This document shows positions 26,479 through 36,680 of a stretch of DNA of 64,000 nucleotides, one piece after another (position 1 is the stretch's first letter; each line of letters starts with the position of its first letter). A program made the translations under genes and the position numbers. A model generated the notes under the pieces. The model was not told where the DNA came from. It saw nothing but the letters and a program-made list of their open reading frames with translations, and searched no databases. Source of the stretch: Sphingomonas sp. G-3-2-10 (GTDB lineage: Bacteria > Pseudomonadota > Alphaproteobacteria > Sphingomonadales > Sphingomonadaceae); assembly GCF_012927115.1 (NCBI RefSeq), contig NZ_JABBFY010000001.1:434001-498000 (forward strand), in the 5' to 3' direction.

Positions 26479-27197
26479 CCCTGGCTGGCGAGGCGGCGCA
26501 TCACGTCGCCATAAGGCTTGAACACGTCGATCACCATCTTCTCCGGCGATTTCCGGCACTTGCCGAGCGCGTCGTCAAAGCGTTTGCCGAAATCTGCCAC
26601 GGCCGCGGTGAGATCCTTGCCGGACATACCCGTCAGGCCGCCCGGCCGCGACAGCATCGCGATGCCGAGCGACATATGGAAGAATTCGTCGCCGCGCGCA
26701 TCCTCGCCCCAGGTCGCTTTCCACCAGTCCTGATCGAGGACGAACTGCGCGCAGCTGTAGCGCAGGATGCCGCCACCCTTGCCGGGAGTGCGGAGATTGC
26801 CGAAGTCGAACGGAATCTTCGCCGGGATCGCGATCGGATTGCCCTCCGCATCCTTCGCGGGCTCGTACGACGATCCGGCAACCGCTTCGAGCGCGATCCG
26901 GTCGAGCGTGGGCGACCGGCTGCTCTGGGTGATCCTGGTCTCGGTGACCCGGCCATCGACGCCTATGATCCCGGTGATCTCGACCTTGCCATGCTCGCCG
27001 ATGGCGCGCGACGCCGCGGGCAGATCGGCGGAAGGGCCGTCCTTGAAGCTGGGGCGAGTCTTCACCTTCGCGCGATTGGCGTTCGCCGCGGCCATAGCCG
27101 GGGAAGGGGCTTCCTGCGCCGTAGCCGGCGGCGGCGCGTCCTGAACCGGCAAGGGCGTGAGCGCGGCCAGCGCGGATGCGGCGACGAACGAGAACAT
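26475..27197 (-). CDS. TonB C-terminal domain protein, exported
   Basis: A 240-residue protein with an N-terminal signal or anchor and an Ala/Pro-rich linker. Residues about 68-130 form a TonB C-terminal-like domain (GKVEITGIIGVDGRVTETRI, then SSYEPAKDAEGNPI). About 100 residues of unrecognised sequence follow, with two cysteines. There is no exbB or exbD nearby, so a role in active transport is uncertain; many such proteins simply use the fold in the periplasm. Confidence 0.75.
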   Translation of the reverse strand: MFSFVAASALAALTPLPVQDAPPPATAQEAPSPAMAAANANRAKVKTRPSFKDGPSADLPAASRAIGEHGKVEITGIIGVDGRVTETRITQSSRSPTLDRIALEAVAGSSYEPAKDAEGNPIAIPAKIPFDFGNLRTPGKGGGILRYSCAQFVLDQDWWKATWGEDARGDEFFHMSLGIAMLSRPGGLTGMSGKDLTAAVADFGKRFDDALGKCRKSPEKMVIDVFKPYGDVMRRLASQG

Positions 27198-27303
27198 GAG
27201 CCCTGAATTCCCCCGGGCGGCGGGTCGCCGCGCCGGTCAGGATATCGCTGGGCGACGGACCGTACAATCGCCGCTTTCGACCATGCGGGTTGCGGCTTGC
27301 CCC

Positions 27304-27987
27304 ATGCTGCTTCAAAGAGACGGAAACGCTGGAGCGCCGTCCTTGAACATCACCCCGACCGACTTTGCCAGCCTGCTCTGTTCGCGGCTTTGCCATGACC
27401 TGCTGAGCCCCGTGGGGGCGCTCAACAACGGGCTGGAACTGCTGGCCGACGAGCATGATCCCGAGATGCGCCAGCGCTGCCTCGAACTGCTCAACGAAAG
27501 CGCGCGGGCATCCGCCAACAAGCTGAAATTCTTCCGCCTGGCGTTCGGCGCGGCGGGCGGTTTCGGCGAGACCGTGGACACGCGCGAGGCGCAGGCGGCG
27601 ATCGAGGGACTGTTCGGCGACAATCACCGCATCCAGATCGGCTGGATGGTCGACGAGCCGGTGCTGGCGAAACAGGCGATCAAGGTGCTGCTCAATCTCG
27701 CGCTGATCGCGGGCGACGCGCTGATCCGCGGCGGCCAGCTCGACATCGGCGCCGAACTGGTGACCGGCAATATCGAGATCGTGGTCCGCGCGGACGGCCC
27801 GCGCATCGTGCTGGACCCCGAACTGCGCAGCGCGCTGGCCGGCGGAAAGGACGACGTGCCGATCACCCCGCGCGCGGCGGCGGCCTATCTGGTCCATGCG
27901 CTGGTGACCCAGGGCGGCGGCGCGCTGCAGGTAAGCCCGCCGGATGCCGAAGTGCTGCTGTTCGGGGCGTCGTTCCGGGTGGGGTGA
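27304..27987 (+). CDS. chpT: ChpT-like histidine phosphotransferase
   Basis: About 214-227 residues. The dimerisation/phosphotransfer helix reads LLCSRLCHDLLSPVGALNNG with the phospho-acceptor His, followed by a degenerate HATPase-like domain without nucleotide-binding motifs. This is the layout of ChpT, which in Caulobacter passes phosphate from CckA to CtrA and CpdR to control the cell cycle. The start is uncertain: ATG 27304 has no good ribosome site, while TTG 27343 is preceded by GGAG at good spacing. It lies 80 bp ahead of cheA. Confidence 0.8.
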   Translation: MLLQRDGNAGAPSLNITPTDFASLLCSRLCHDLLSPVGALNNGLELLADEHDPEMRQRCLELLNESARASANKLKFFRLAFGAAGGFGETVDTREAQAAIEGLFGDNHRIQIGWMVDEPVLAKQAIKVLLNLALIAGDALIRGGQLDIGAELVTGNIEIVVRADGPRIVLDPELRSALAGGKDDVPITPRAAAAYLVHALVTQGGGALQVSPPDAEVLLFGASFRVG

Positions 27988-28067
27988 GGGGCGAAACCTA
28001 TCCCCGCACTAACCTCGAATTAACCCTCTAACGTCCAAAGTACCCACGCAAATTTGCCTGGGGCACC

Positions 28068-30386
28068 ATGGACGACCTGCTGCAAGAATTCATCGCGGAG
28101 ACACGCGAAACGCTCGAGGCGCTATCGGGCGAGATCGTCGCGTGGGAATCGAGCCCGGACGACAAGGGCCGGCTCGATGCGATTTTCCGCTTCGTGCACA
28201 CGGTGAAGGGGAGCTGCGGCTTTCTCGATCTGCCGCGGCTGGGACGTCTCAGCCATGCGGCCGAAGATGTGCTGGCGCAGGTGCGCGCGGGCGAGCGGGT
28301 GCCGGACCGGGCACTGGTCAATGCCGTGCTGGCGATCGTCGATCGCATCGGTGAACTGGTCGAGGCAATCGATTCGGGCACGTCGCTCGACGATAGCGGC
28401 GACGAGCTGCTGGTCGCGGCGCTGGCCGAAGGGGCCGAGGAAGTCGTTCAGGCTGCCGTTCCCGGCATCCAGCGCGCGGCGTCGCGCAGCGTGCGGCTGA
28501 ACGTCGAACTGCTCGACCGGATGATGTCCGGCATGTCGGACATGGTGCTGGCGCGCAACGAACTCGCGCGGCGGCTGCGTGGTGGGGATATCGATCCTGC
28601 CGTGGAAGCCGCGCTCGAACGCCTGTCGCTGACCGTGGGCGAAATGCGCGACACCGTGACGCGGACGCGGATGCAGAAGATCGACGCCCTGTTCTCCGCC
28701 TTGCCGCGCATGGTGCGCGATACGGCGGCGGGGCTGGGCAAGTCGGTGACGCTGCACATCGAGGGTTCGGACGTCGAGCTCGATCGCGAGATGATCGAAG
28801 TGATGCGCGACCCGCTGGTCCATATCGTCCGCAATTCGATCGATCACGGCATCGAGCATCCCGCCGAGCGCCGCATGTCCGGCAAGCGCGAGAATGGCCG
28901 CCTGATCGTTTCCGCCCGCCAGTCGGGCAACCAGATCATCATCGAGATCGTCGATGACGGGCGCGGGATCGATACCGAACGCCTGATCCGCAAGCTTTCC
29001 GCCACCGGCCCGCGCAGCGAGCGCGAACTGCAGGCTTTGTCGGACAAGGCCAAGCTGGCGCTGGTGTTCGAGCCGGGCCTGTCGAGCAAGGACGAAGTCA
29101 CCGAGGTTTCGGGCCGCGGCGTCGGCATGGACGTGGTCCGCGCATCGATCGAGCAGATCGGCGGGCGCGTCGAGCTGGACAGCGTGCCGGGCAAGGGCCT
29201 GCGCATCGCGATCCATGTGCCGCTGACGCTGTCGATCATCTCGGCGATCGTAGTCGGCGTGGGCAAGCAGCGCTTCGCCATGCCGCGTCAGGCGATCGAG
29301 GAGATCGTGACCGAGCGCGGCGACGCGATCCGGATCGACATGATCGGCGGATCGCAGGTCGCGACCGTGCGCGACCGCCGCATCCCGCTGGTCGATCTGG
29401 CGAATTTGCTGGGGATCGAACGCGCGGAACCGGACATGCTGGGTGGCGGACAGATGCTGGCAATCGTCAGCGTCAGCGACGGCAGCTATGCGCTGAGTGT
29501 CGACACCGTGCTCGACAATGAGGAACTGGTGATCAAGCCGGCGTCGCCCGCGGTGATGTCGACCGGCCTTTATGCCGGGCAGACGCTGCCCGACAGCGGC
29601 CTGCCGATGCTGATGCTCGACTGCGCAGGCATGGCCAGCGCCGCGAAGCTCGATTTCAGCCGTGACGCCAGCCGCGATTATGACGAAGCCGAAGTCGAGG
29701 CCGAAGTGCCGGGCACGCCGGCGTTGCTGTTCCGCGATCTCGACGGCGCGCGCCGCGCGGTCGCGCTGGGCATCGTCGATCGCGTCGAACAGGTCGATAC
29801 TTCGGCGATCCTCCATTCCGCCGGCCGTCAGCGGCTGGCGATCGAGGGCCGCATCCTGCCGCTGGTCGCGCAGGCAGAATTCGACGCGGGCAAGGTGAGC
29901 GTGCTGCGCCTGAAGGATGGCGAGAGCGAAGTCGCCTACGCCATCCACGAAGCGCTCGACATCGTCGTGCTGCCCGAGGAACTGGCTCCGGCGCGCGAGC
30001 CCGGCGTGGTCGCGGGCGTGGTGCTGCTCGATGGCGAACAAGTCGAACTGCTCGACGCCTATTGGGTGTTCGGCGAATATGGCGAAGACGAAGCCGAGGA
30101 AGAAACGGGTCCGCTGTGCCTGCTGAGCGGCGATGCCGATGGCTGGATGGCATCGTTCGTTCGGCCGATCCTCGAAGGCGCGGGCTATCGCGTGAAGACC
30201 GAGCTGGCGCCGGGCGAAAGCGCGTCGGTGGTGCTTTCCAGCGACGATGTCGCGGTGCAGGGCGCGCTTGCGCCGGTGGTGCGCCTGCGCCGCCGCAAGG
30301 CGGCCAAGCCCGGCGACGACAGCATCTATCGTTACGATCGCGCGGGCCTGCTCTCCGCGTTGGAAGCCAAGGTAGGAAGCCGCTGA
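28068..30386 (+). CDS. cheA: Chemotaxis histidine kinase CheA with extra C-terminal domains
   Basis: A 772-residue kinase. The HPt domain has HTVKGSCGF with the phosphorylated His near residue 46. A short linker leads to the dimerisation helix; no clear P2 CheY-binding domain is seen. The ATPase domain has RNSIDHGIE, DDGRGID and SGRGVGMDVV. A CheW-like domain follows (about 380-520), then a second CheW-like stretch and, from about residue 680, a receiver-like fold without the phospho-acceptor aspartate. It starts an operon with cheW, cheY, cheB and cheR. Confidence 0.9.
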   Translation: MDDLLQEFIAETRETLEALSGEIVAWESSPDDKGRLDAIFRFVHTVKGSCGFLDLPRLGRLSHAAEDVLAQVRAGERVPDRALVNAVLAIVDRIGELVEAIDSGTSLDDSGDELLVAALAEGAEEVVQAAVPGIQRAASRSVRLNVELLDRMMSGMSDMVLARNELARRLRGGDIDPAVEAALERLSLTVGEMRDTVTRTRMQKIDALFSALPRMVRDTAAGLGKSVTLHIEGSDVELDREMIEVMRDPLVHIVRNSIDHGIEHPAERRMSGKRENGRLIVSARQSGNQIIIEIVDDGRGIDTERLIRKLSATGPRSERELQALSDKAKLALVFEPGLSSKDEVTEVSGRGVGMDVVRASIEQIGGRVELDSVPGKGLRIAIHVPLTLSIISAIVVGVGKQRFAMPRQAIEEIVTERGDAIRIDMIGGSQVATVRDRRIPLVDLANLLGIERAEPDMLGGGQMLAIVSVSDGSYALSVDTVLDNEELVIKPASPAVMSTGLYAGQTLPDSGLPMLMLDCAGMASAAKLDFSRDASRDYDEAEVEAEVPGTPALLFRDLDGARRAVALGIVDRVEQVDTSAILHSAGRQRLAIEGRILPLVAQAEFDAGKVSVLRLKDGESEVAYAIHEALDIVVLPEELAPAREPGVVAGVVLLDGEQVELLDAYWVFGEYGEDEAEEETGPLCLLSGDADGWMASFVRPILEGAGYRVKTELAPGESASVVLSSDDVAVQGALAPVVRLRRRKAAKPGDDSIYRYDRAGLLSALEAKVGSR

Positions 30387-30817
30387 TGTCGCATCTCTAT
30401 CTCATCGCGCAGATCGCTGGGCGCACGGTCGCGATCGATTCCGATCAGGTCGAATCGGTGGTCGATATCGGTGAGGTCACTGCCATTCCCCGCGCCGCCG
30501 ATCATGTCCGCGGTCTCGCTGCGCTGCGAAGCCGGGTGGTGACGGTGGTCGACACGCAGTCGGCGCTGGGGCTCGATTCGCATGGCAGCGAAGCGCGCCG
30601 CGCGGTGATCACGCTGATCGACGGGCATCATTACGCGCTGCTGGTCGATGCGCTCGACGATGTCGCGCCGTTCGATCCGCTGCCGCTGGCCAGCGGCGTC
30701 GCGCTGGGCAACGCATGGCGTCATGTGGGCCGCGGGATCGTGGAGCGCGATGGCGAGCCGATCCTGGTGGTGGACCTGGCGTCGCTGGTACCCGGACATG
30801 CCGTCGCCGCGGAATAA
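30386..30817 (+). CDS. cheW: Chemotaxis coupling protein CheW
   Basis: A 143-residue CheW-domain protein that should link receptors to CheA. Recognisable parts are AIDSDQVESVVDIGEVTAIP, GLAALRSRVVTVVDT and YALLVDALDD. The ATG shares a base with the cheA stop (TGATG). Confidence 0.88.
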   Translation: MSHLYLIAQIAGRTVAIDSDQVESVVDIGEVTAIPRAADHVRGLAALRSRVVTVVDTQSALGLDSHGSEARRAVITLIDGHHYALLVDALDDVAPFDPLPLASGVALGNAWRHVGRGIVERDGEPILVVDLASLVPGHAVAAE

Positions 30818-30903
30818 TACCTAGATTTTGCGCAATTAACGGCGCGCTTACGGATTTCGGGCAAGGTGCTCGCGGGATCGCCCCCAACAGGGAAATGGGT
30901 TTT

Positions 30904-31269
30904 ATGAAGACTTGCCTCGTCGTCGACGACTCGAAGGTTATCCGCAAGGTGGCCCGGCACATCCTCGAGACGCTGGACTTCGAAGTGCGCGAGGCCGGTG
31001 ACGGCCGCGAAGCCCTCGACAGCTGCATGGCGGCAGTACCCGACGTGGTGCTGCTCGACTGGAACATGCCGGTGATGAGCGGCATGGATTTCCTGCGCGC
31101 GCTCAAGGATTCGGGCATTCAGCAGAAGCCCAAGGTCGTGTTCTGCACCACCGAGAACGGCATGGCCTATATCCGCGCCGCAATCGAAGCGGGTGCGGAC
31201 GAATATGTGATGAAACCGTTCGATCGAGAGACGCTCGAGAGCAAGCTGCAGATCGTCGGCGTCGCCTGA
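30904..31269 (+). CDS. cheY: CheY-like response regulator
   Basis: A 121-residue stand-alone receiver domain. The acidic pocket is VVDDSKV, the phosphorylated Asp is in VVLLDWNMPVMSG, the switch Thr is in VFCTTENG and the Lys in VMKPFD. The ATG at 30904 is used because GGGA is too close to the one at 30895. It is placed between cheW and cheB and so is the probable output regulator of this chemotaxis system. Confidence 0.9.
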   Translation: MKTCLVVDDSKVIRKVARHILETLDFEVREAGDGREALDSCMAAVPDVVLLDWNMPVMSGMDFLRALKDSGIQQKPKVVFCTTENGMAYIRAAIEAGADEYVMKPFDRETLESKLQIVGVA

Positions 31270-31291
31270 ACTTCGGGCGCGGGAGCCACGC

Positions 31292-32359
31292 GTGGCGTAT
31301 CAGCTGAACATCGCCAATCCGGCCGTGCGGGCGAGCATTCCCGCGCGCGTGCTGATCGTGGACGATTCGGTCGTCGCGCGATCGGTGCTGGGCCGGATGA
31401 TCGACGGTACGCGCCGCTTCATGGTGGCGGGCGCGGTGAGCGATGCGCATGCCGCGCTCCAGTATCTGAAGAACCAGGAAGTCGAGATCATCCTGCTCGA
31501 CATCGAGATGCCGGGCATCGACGGCCTTACCGCGCTGCCCGACCTGCTGGTCGCGGGACGCGGGGCGAAGGTGCTGGTCGTCTCCTCTTCGGCGGACGAA
31601 GGCGCTGCCTCTACCGTGCAGGCGCTGGCGCTGGGCGCGGCGGATACGCTGGTGAAGCCGGGTGTCGGCGCGTTCGGCGGCCGCTTTGCCGAAGTGCTCG
31701 AGGAAAAGCTGGGCCGGCTGGTCGAAACCCATGCCGAAGCGCCGCTCGCGGCCCCACCGCCGTCGCGGATCGCGGTGCCCGACGATTATGACATCGTGGC
31801 GATCGGCGCATCGACCGGCGGCATCCACGCGCTGAGCCAGTTGCTGCGCGCGATCCCCGCGAGTTTCCACGTGCCGATCCTCGTGACGCAGCATCTGCCG
31901 CCGTCGTTCATGAGCTATTTCGCGGCGCAGCTTGCGGTGCTGGGCAGCCGGCCGTGCGAAGTCGCGACCGATTGCATGCGCATCCGGCCGGGCCGGATCA
32001 TCGTCGCGCCGGGCGAAGCGCATATGCGCGTCGTGCGGATGAGCGAAGGGGCGGCGATCCGCCTGACCCATGAGAAGTCGTCGAGCGGCTGTATGCCCTC
32101 GGTCGATCCGATGTTCGAATCGATCGCCGATGTGTTCGGCAGCCGGGCGCTGGCCATCGTCCTTTCCGGCATGGGCCGTGACGGGTGCGAAGGCGCACGC
32201 AATCTGGTGGACGCCGGGGCGAAGATCGTGGTGCAGGACCGTGAAAGCTCGGTCGTGTGGGGGATGCCGGGCGCGGTGGCTTCGGCCGGACGCGCCAGCG
32301 CGGTGCTGCCGCCCGACGAGATCGGACGGCTGGTCGCCAGCCGCCGGCGGCCGTCATGA
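31292..32359 (+). CDS. cheB: Protein-glutamate methylesterase CheB
   Basis: A 355-residue two-domain protein. The N-terminal receiver has LIVDDSV and the phosphorylated Asp in IILLDIEMPG. The C-terminal methylesterase has the serine in GASTGG, His in VTQHLPPSF and Asp in GMGRDG. It removes methyl groups from chemoreceptors. GTG start preceded by GGGAG; overlaps cheR by 4 bp. Confidence 0.93.
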   Translation: MAYQLNIANPAVRASIPARVLIVDDSVVARSVLGRMIDGTRRFMVAGAVSDAHAALQYLKNQEVEIILLDIEMPGIDGLTALPDLLVAGRGAKVLVVSSSADEGAASTVQALALGAADTLVKPGVGAFGGRFAEVLEEKLGRLVETHAEAPLAAPPPSRIAVPDDYDIVAIGASTGGIHALSQLLRAIPASFHVPILVTQHLPPSFMSYFAAQLAVLGSRPCEVATDCMRIRPGRIIVAPGEAHMRVVRMSEGAAIRLTHEKSSSGCMPSVDPMFESIADVFGSRALAIVLSGMGRDGCEGARNLVDAGAKIVVQDRESSVVWGMPGAVASAGRASAVLPPDEIGRLVASRRRPS

Positions 32360-33222
32360 TCACGCCGCACACGCCGTCGCCGGCTTCGTCCTCGGCGGCC
32401 AACAACATGATCGCCGCGCTGCTCGAACAGCGCACGGGCCAGCAGATCGCCGCCAATCGCGCATGGCGGATCGAGACGGCGCTGAAGCCGCTGCTGAGAG
32501 AGCGCGGACTGCATACGCTCGACGAGCTGGTGACCCAGCTGATAGCGACGCGGACGGGGGAACTTTCCGACATGGTGGTCGATGCCCTGCTCAATCAGGA
32601 AACCAGTTTCTTCCGCGACGCAGCGGTGCTCGACATGGTCGCCGATGCCGCGCGCGAGCTGCAGGCCGAGACGCCGCACAAGCGCCTCCGCATCTGGTCG
32701 GCGGGCTGCTCGACGGGGCAGGAGCCGCTGAGCCTTGCCATGCTGTTCGAGGAGCGCAGCGTCAGCAATCCCGGCACCCAGCCGGAAATCGTCGCGACCG
32801 ATATCTCGCCGAGCGCATTGGCACGGGCGAAGGCGGGCAAATTCTCGCAGTTCGAGATCCAGCGCGGGCTTTCGGTACGCCGCATGATGAGCTGGTTCGA
32901 CGGAAACGGCAGCGAATGGACCGCCAACCCGGATCTGGTCCGCAAGGTGCAGTTCCGCCAGCAGAACCTTGCCGGCGATCCGCCGCCGCCGGGCAAGTTC
33001 GATATCGTGCTGTGCCGCAACGTCATGCTCTATTTCTCGGGCGCGCTGCGCAAGCAGGTGTTCGACACGCTGTTCGCCGCGGTGCGGCCCGGCGGGATGC
33101 TGGTGCTGGGCGCGGGCGAGACGGTGATCGGCCAGACCGATCAGTTCGTGCCGAGCGACCGCTTCCGCGGCTTCTATCATCCGGCCCAGCCCAAGGCGGA
33201 GCCGTTGCGCCGCGCGGGCTAG
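32356..33222 (+). CDS. cheR: Chemoreceptor methyltransferase CheR
   Basis: A 288-residue S-adenosylmethionine-dependent methyltransferase. NQETSFFRD precedes the SAM-binding loop SAGCSTGQEP, and the catalytic-domain stretch DIVLCRNVMLYF follows. It methylates receptor glutamates, opposing CheB. ATG overlaps the cheB stop. It is the last gene of the operon; no receptor or flagellar gene is in the window. Confidence 0.93.
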   Translation: MITPHTPSPASSSAANNMIAALLEQRTGQQIAANRAWRIETALKPLLRERGLHTLDELVTQLIATRTGELSDMVVDALLNQETSFFRDAAVLDMVADAARELQAETPHKRLRIWSAGCSTGQEPLSLAMLFEERSVSNPGTQPEIVATDISPSALARAKAGKFSQFEIQRGLSVRRMMSWFDGNGSEWTANPDLVRKVQFRQQNLAGDPPPPGKFDIVLCRNVMLYFSGALRKQVFDTLFAAVRPGGMLVLGAGETVIGQTDQFVPSDRFRGFYHPAQPKAEPLRRAG

Positions 33223-33306
33223 AGTCCTTGTGACGCTGCGCTGAGCCACGGCACAGCGACGAACCAGACCCTAGACTGGGGCAGCGATTGCGCTAGTCAT
33301 TGTGCC

Positions 33307-34005
33307 ATGAGCGGCCTGGACATCGTCGAAACCCCGTCGCCCAATTTCAACGCGCGCGACGCCGAGATCAGCATGATCGTGCTGCACTACACCGGCATGC
33401 GCAGCGCGGAGGAAGCGCTGGCGCGGCTGTGCGATCCGCTGGCCGAAGTCTCCGCCCATTACCTGATCGACGAGGACGGAACGATCCACCGGCTGGTGGC
33501 GGAGGACAAGCGCGCCTGGCACGCGGGCAAATCGCACTGGCGCGACATTCCCAACGTCAATTCGGCGTCGATCGGTATCGAACTGGTCAATCCGGGCCAC
33601 GAACATGGCTATCGCGAATTCCCGCCCGCGCAGATGGGATCGCTGATCCCGCTCGTGGCCGAGATCAAGGAGCGGTACGGCATCACGCGCGGCAATGTGG
33701 TGGGCCATTCGGACGTCGCCCCGGCCCGCAAGGAGGATCCGGGCGAGCTGTTCAACTGGCACGCGCTGGCGCGGCTGCGGCTGGCGCTGCCCAGGCCGAC
33801 CCGCAATCTGGTCGATCCCGGCTGGAGCGATGCGGGCTTCATGCTGGCGCTCCAGCGCTTCGGCTACGACATCGACGACGCGCCCGCTGCGGTGACCGCC
33901 TTCCAGCGCCGCTTCCGCCCCGAGATGATCGACGGCGAGATCGACCGCGAATGCTGCTGCCTGCTGCTCGCCTTGCTGCTGCCCCAGCCGCAGGGCGACG
34001 ATTGA
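33307..34005 (+). CDS. N-acetylmuramoyl-L-alanine amidase (AmiD type)
   Basis: A 232-residue amidase_2 family zinc enzyme with a C-terminal peptidoglycan-binding-like region. Zinc ligands are in VLHYTG and VVGHSDVAPARKEDPG; the SIGIELVN stretch is typical. No signal peptide is evident, so it may work in the cytoplasm on recycled muropeptides, like AmpD, although the length resembles AmiD. It overlaps the next gene by 4 bp (TTGA). Confidence 0.88.
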   Translation: MSGLDIVETPSPNFNARDAEISMIVLHYTGMRSAEEALARLCDPLAEVSAHYLIDEDGTIHRLVAEDKRAWHAGKSHWRDIPNVNSASIGIELVNPGHEHGYREFPPAQMGSLIPLVAEIKERYGITRGNVVGHSDVAPARKEDPGELFNWHALARLRLALPRPTRNLVDPGWSDAGFMLALQRFGYDIDDAPAAVTAFQRRFRPEMIDGEIDRECCCLLLALLLPQPQGDD

Positions 34006-34604
34006 ACCGAGCCCTTGCGCTCGCGCTGACCGGGCTGGCCGGGGCGGCGGGCTGGTATCTCTGCCTGGATATTTCGGCTGCGGCGGAGCGCGAGATGCCC
34101 GCTGCGCGCTGGCTCTGGTATGGCGGACATGTCGCGGCCGCAGCGCCTGTGCTGCTGATCGCGCCGATTCAGTTCATGGCGGGTATCCGCGGCGCCCGGC
34201 CGGCGGTGCATCGCTGGCTGGGGCGGGTGTATCTGGGTCTGTCGCTGGTCGCGGGCGTGATGGCGGTCGCGCTGGGGCTGACGATGGAAGCGCAGGGGAC
34301 CGAATTGCCTTTGGTGATGTTCGGGCTGTTGTGGATCGGCTTTTCCGCGCTGGCGTGGCTCGCGGCGCGCAAGCGCGACTGGACTGCGCATCGCCAGTTC
34401 ACCATCCGCAGCTTCGCCATCGCCACTTCGTTCGTGTTGCTCCATCTGCTTCAGGCGGGGGAGGCGGTGTTGTTCGGCTGGCTCGACTGGCCCGAGCTTC
34501 GCTACGCCACGCGCGGCTGGCTGAGCCTCGTCCTGCCGCTGCTGGCGGCAGAAGCATATCTCAGCTGGTGGCCCGCCGCGCGGCGGGTGTTTGCCAAGCG
34601 GTGA
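34002..34604 (+). CDS. DUF2306-like integral membrane protein
   Basis: A 200-residue protein with five or six membrane helices, starting at a TTG that overlaps the amidase stop. The HRWLGRVY and WTAHRQFTIRSF segments match the DUF2306 family of predicted membrane proteins. Histidines within the helices could bind haem, but there is no direct evidence. Confidence 0.75.
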   Translation: MNRALALALTGLAGAAGWYLCLDISAAAEREMPAARWLWYGGHVAAAAPVLLIAPIQFMAGIRGARPAVHRWLGRVYLGLSLVAGVMAVALGLTMEAQGTELPLVMFGLLWIGFSALAWLAARKRDWTAHRQFTIRSFAIATSFVLLHLLQAGEAVLFGWLDWPELRYATRGWLSLVLPLLAAEAYLSWWPAARRVFAKR

Positions 34605-34623
34605 TCCTCGCTGTATCGCGCGC

Positions 34624-35993
<1,370 letters not shown>

Positions 35994-36000
35994 TCGCGTG

Positions 36001-36030
36001 CCGGGCGGGCAGGGGATTCCCCCCGCCCGG
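36001..36030. terminator. Possible bidirectional terminator hairpin
   Basis: CCGGGCGGG and CCCGCCCGG form a perfect 9-bp stem between the convergent pip and carbonic anhydrase genes. There is no clear U-run on either side, so termination is plausible but not certain. Confidence 0.5.
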
Positions 36031-36041
36031 CCGCGCGGATA

Positions 36042-36680
36042 TCAGACCAGCACGCGTTCCGGCCGGCCGACTTCCTCGAGCACGGTTTCGCGGTCGATCT
36101 CCATCAGGGGTTTGATCAGACCGTCGCGCATGTCGTACACCCAGCCGTGGAGGAAGAGTTCCTGCCCCTCGGCAAAAGCCTGGCGGATCGTTTCGAGCTG
36201 GGCGAGGCGGACCAGCTGGTCGCGCACGTTCAGCTCGACAAGGCGGTTCGCGCGGGCATCGGCGTCGCCCATCGCGTCCACTTCATGGGCATGGTCGCAA
36301 TACACCGTGCGGGCATTTTCCAGCCAGTCATGGACCGGTCCGCTGGTGCCACCGTCCAGCGCCGCGCGCACGCCGCCACAGCCATAATGGCCGCAGATGA
36401 TGACGTGGCGCACCTTCAGCACGGTGACCGCATATTGCACGACCGAGAGCAGGTTGACGTCGTCCTCATGCACCAGATTGGCGACGTTGCGGTGGATGAA
36501 CATGCCGCCCGGGGGCGTCATGGTCATCTGTTCGGGCGCGACGCGGCTGTCGGAACAGCCGATCCACAGGAATTGCGGCTTCTGGCCCTGAACCTGACGC
36601 TCGAAGAAATCGGCGCGTTCGGCGGTGTGTTCGTCTGCCCAGGCGCGATTGGCGAGCAGCAGCTGGCGATAATCCTTCAT
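36042..36680 (-). CDS. can: Beta-class carbonic anhydrase
   Basis: A 212-residue enzyme. Zinc ligands and the Asp-Arg pair lie in IGCSDSRVAP, with the other ligands in HYGCGGV. It interconverts carbon dioxide and bicarbonate. The start overlaps the SulP transporter stop by 4 bp (ATGA), so the two are translated together, which suggests the transporter carries bicarbonate. Confidence 0.94.
   Translation of the reverse strand: MKDYRQLLLANRAWADEHTAERADFFERQVQGQKPQFLWIGCSDSRVAPEQMTMTPPGGMFIHRNVANLVHEDDVNLLSVVQYAVTVLKVRHVIICGHYGCGGVRAALDGGTSGPVHDWLENARTVYCDHAHEVDAMGDADARANRLVELNVRDQLVRLAQLETIRQAFAEGQELFLHGWVYDMRDGLIKPLMEIDRETVLEEVGRPERVLV

Noticed and set aside
28122..30041. A 639-codon open frame antisense to cheA
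   Set aside because: It is a mirror of cheA codons, rich in His, Arg and Asp, without any recognisable domain.
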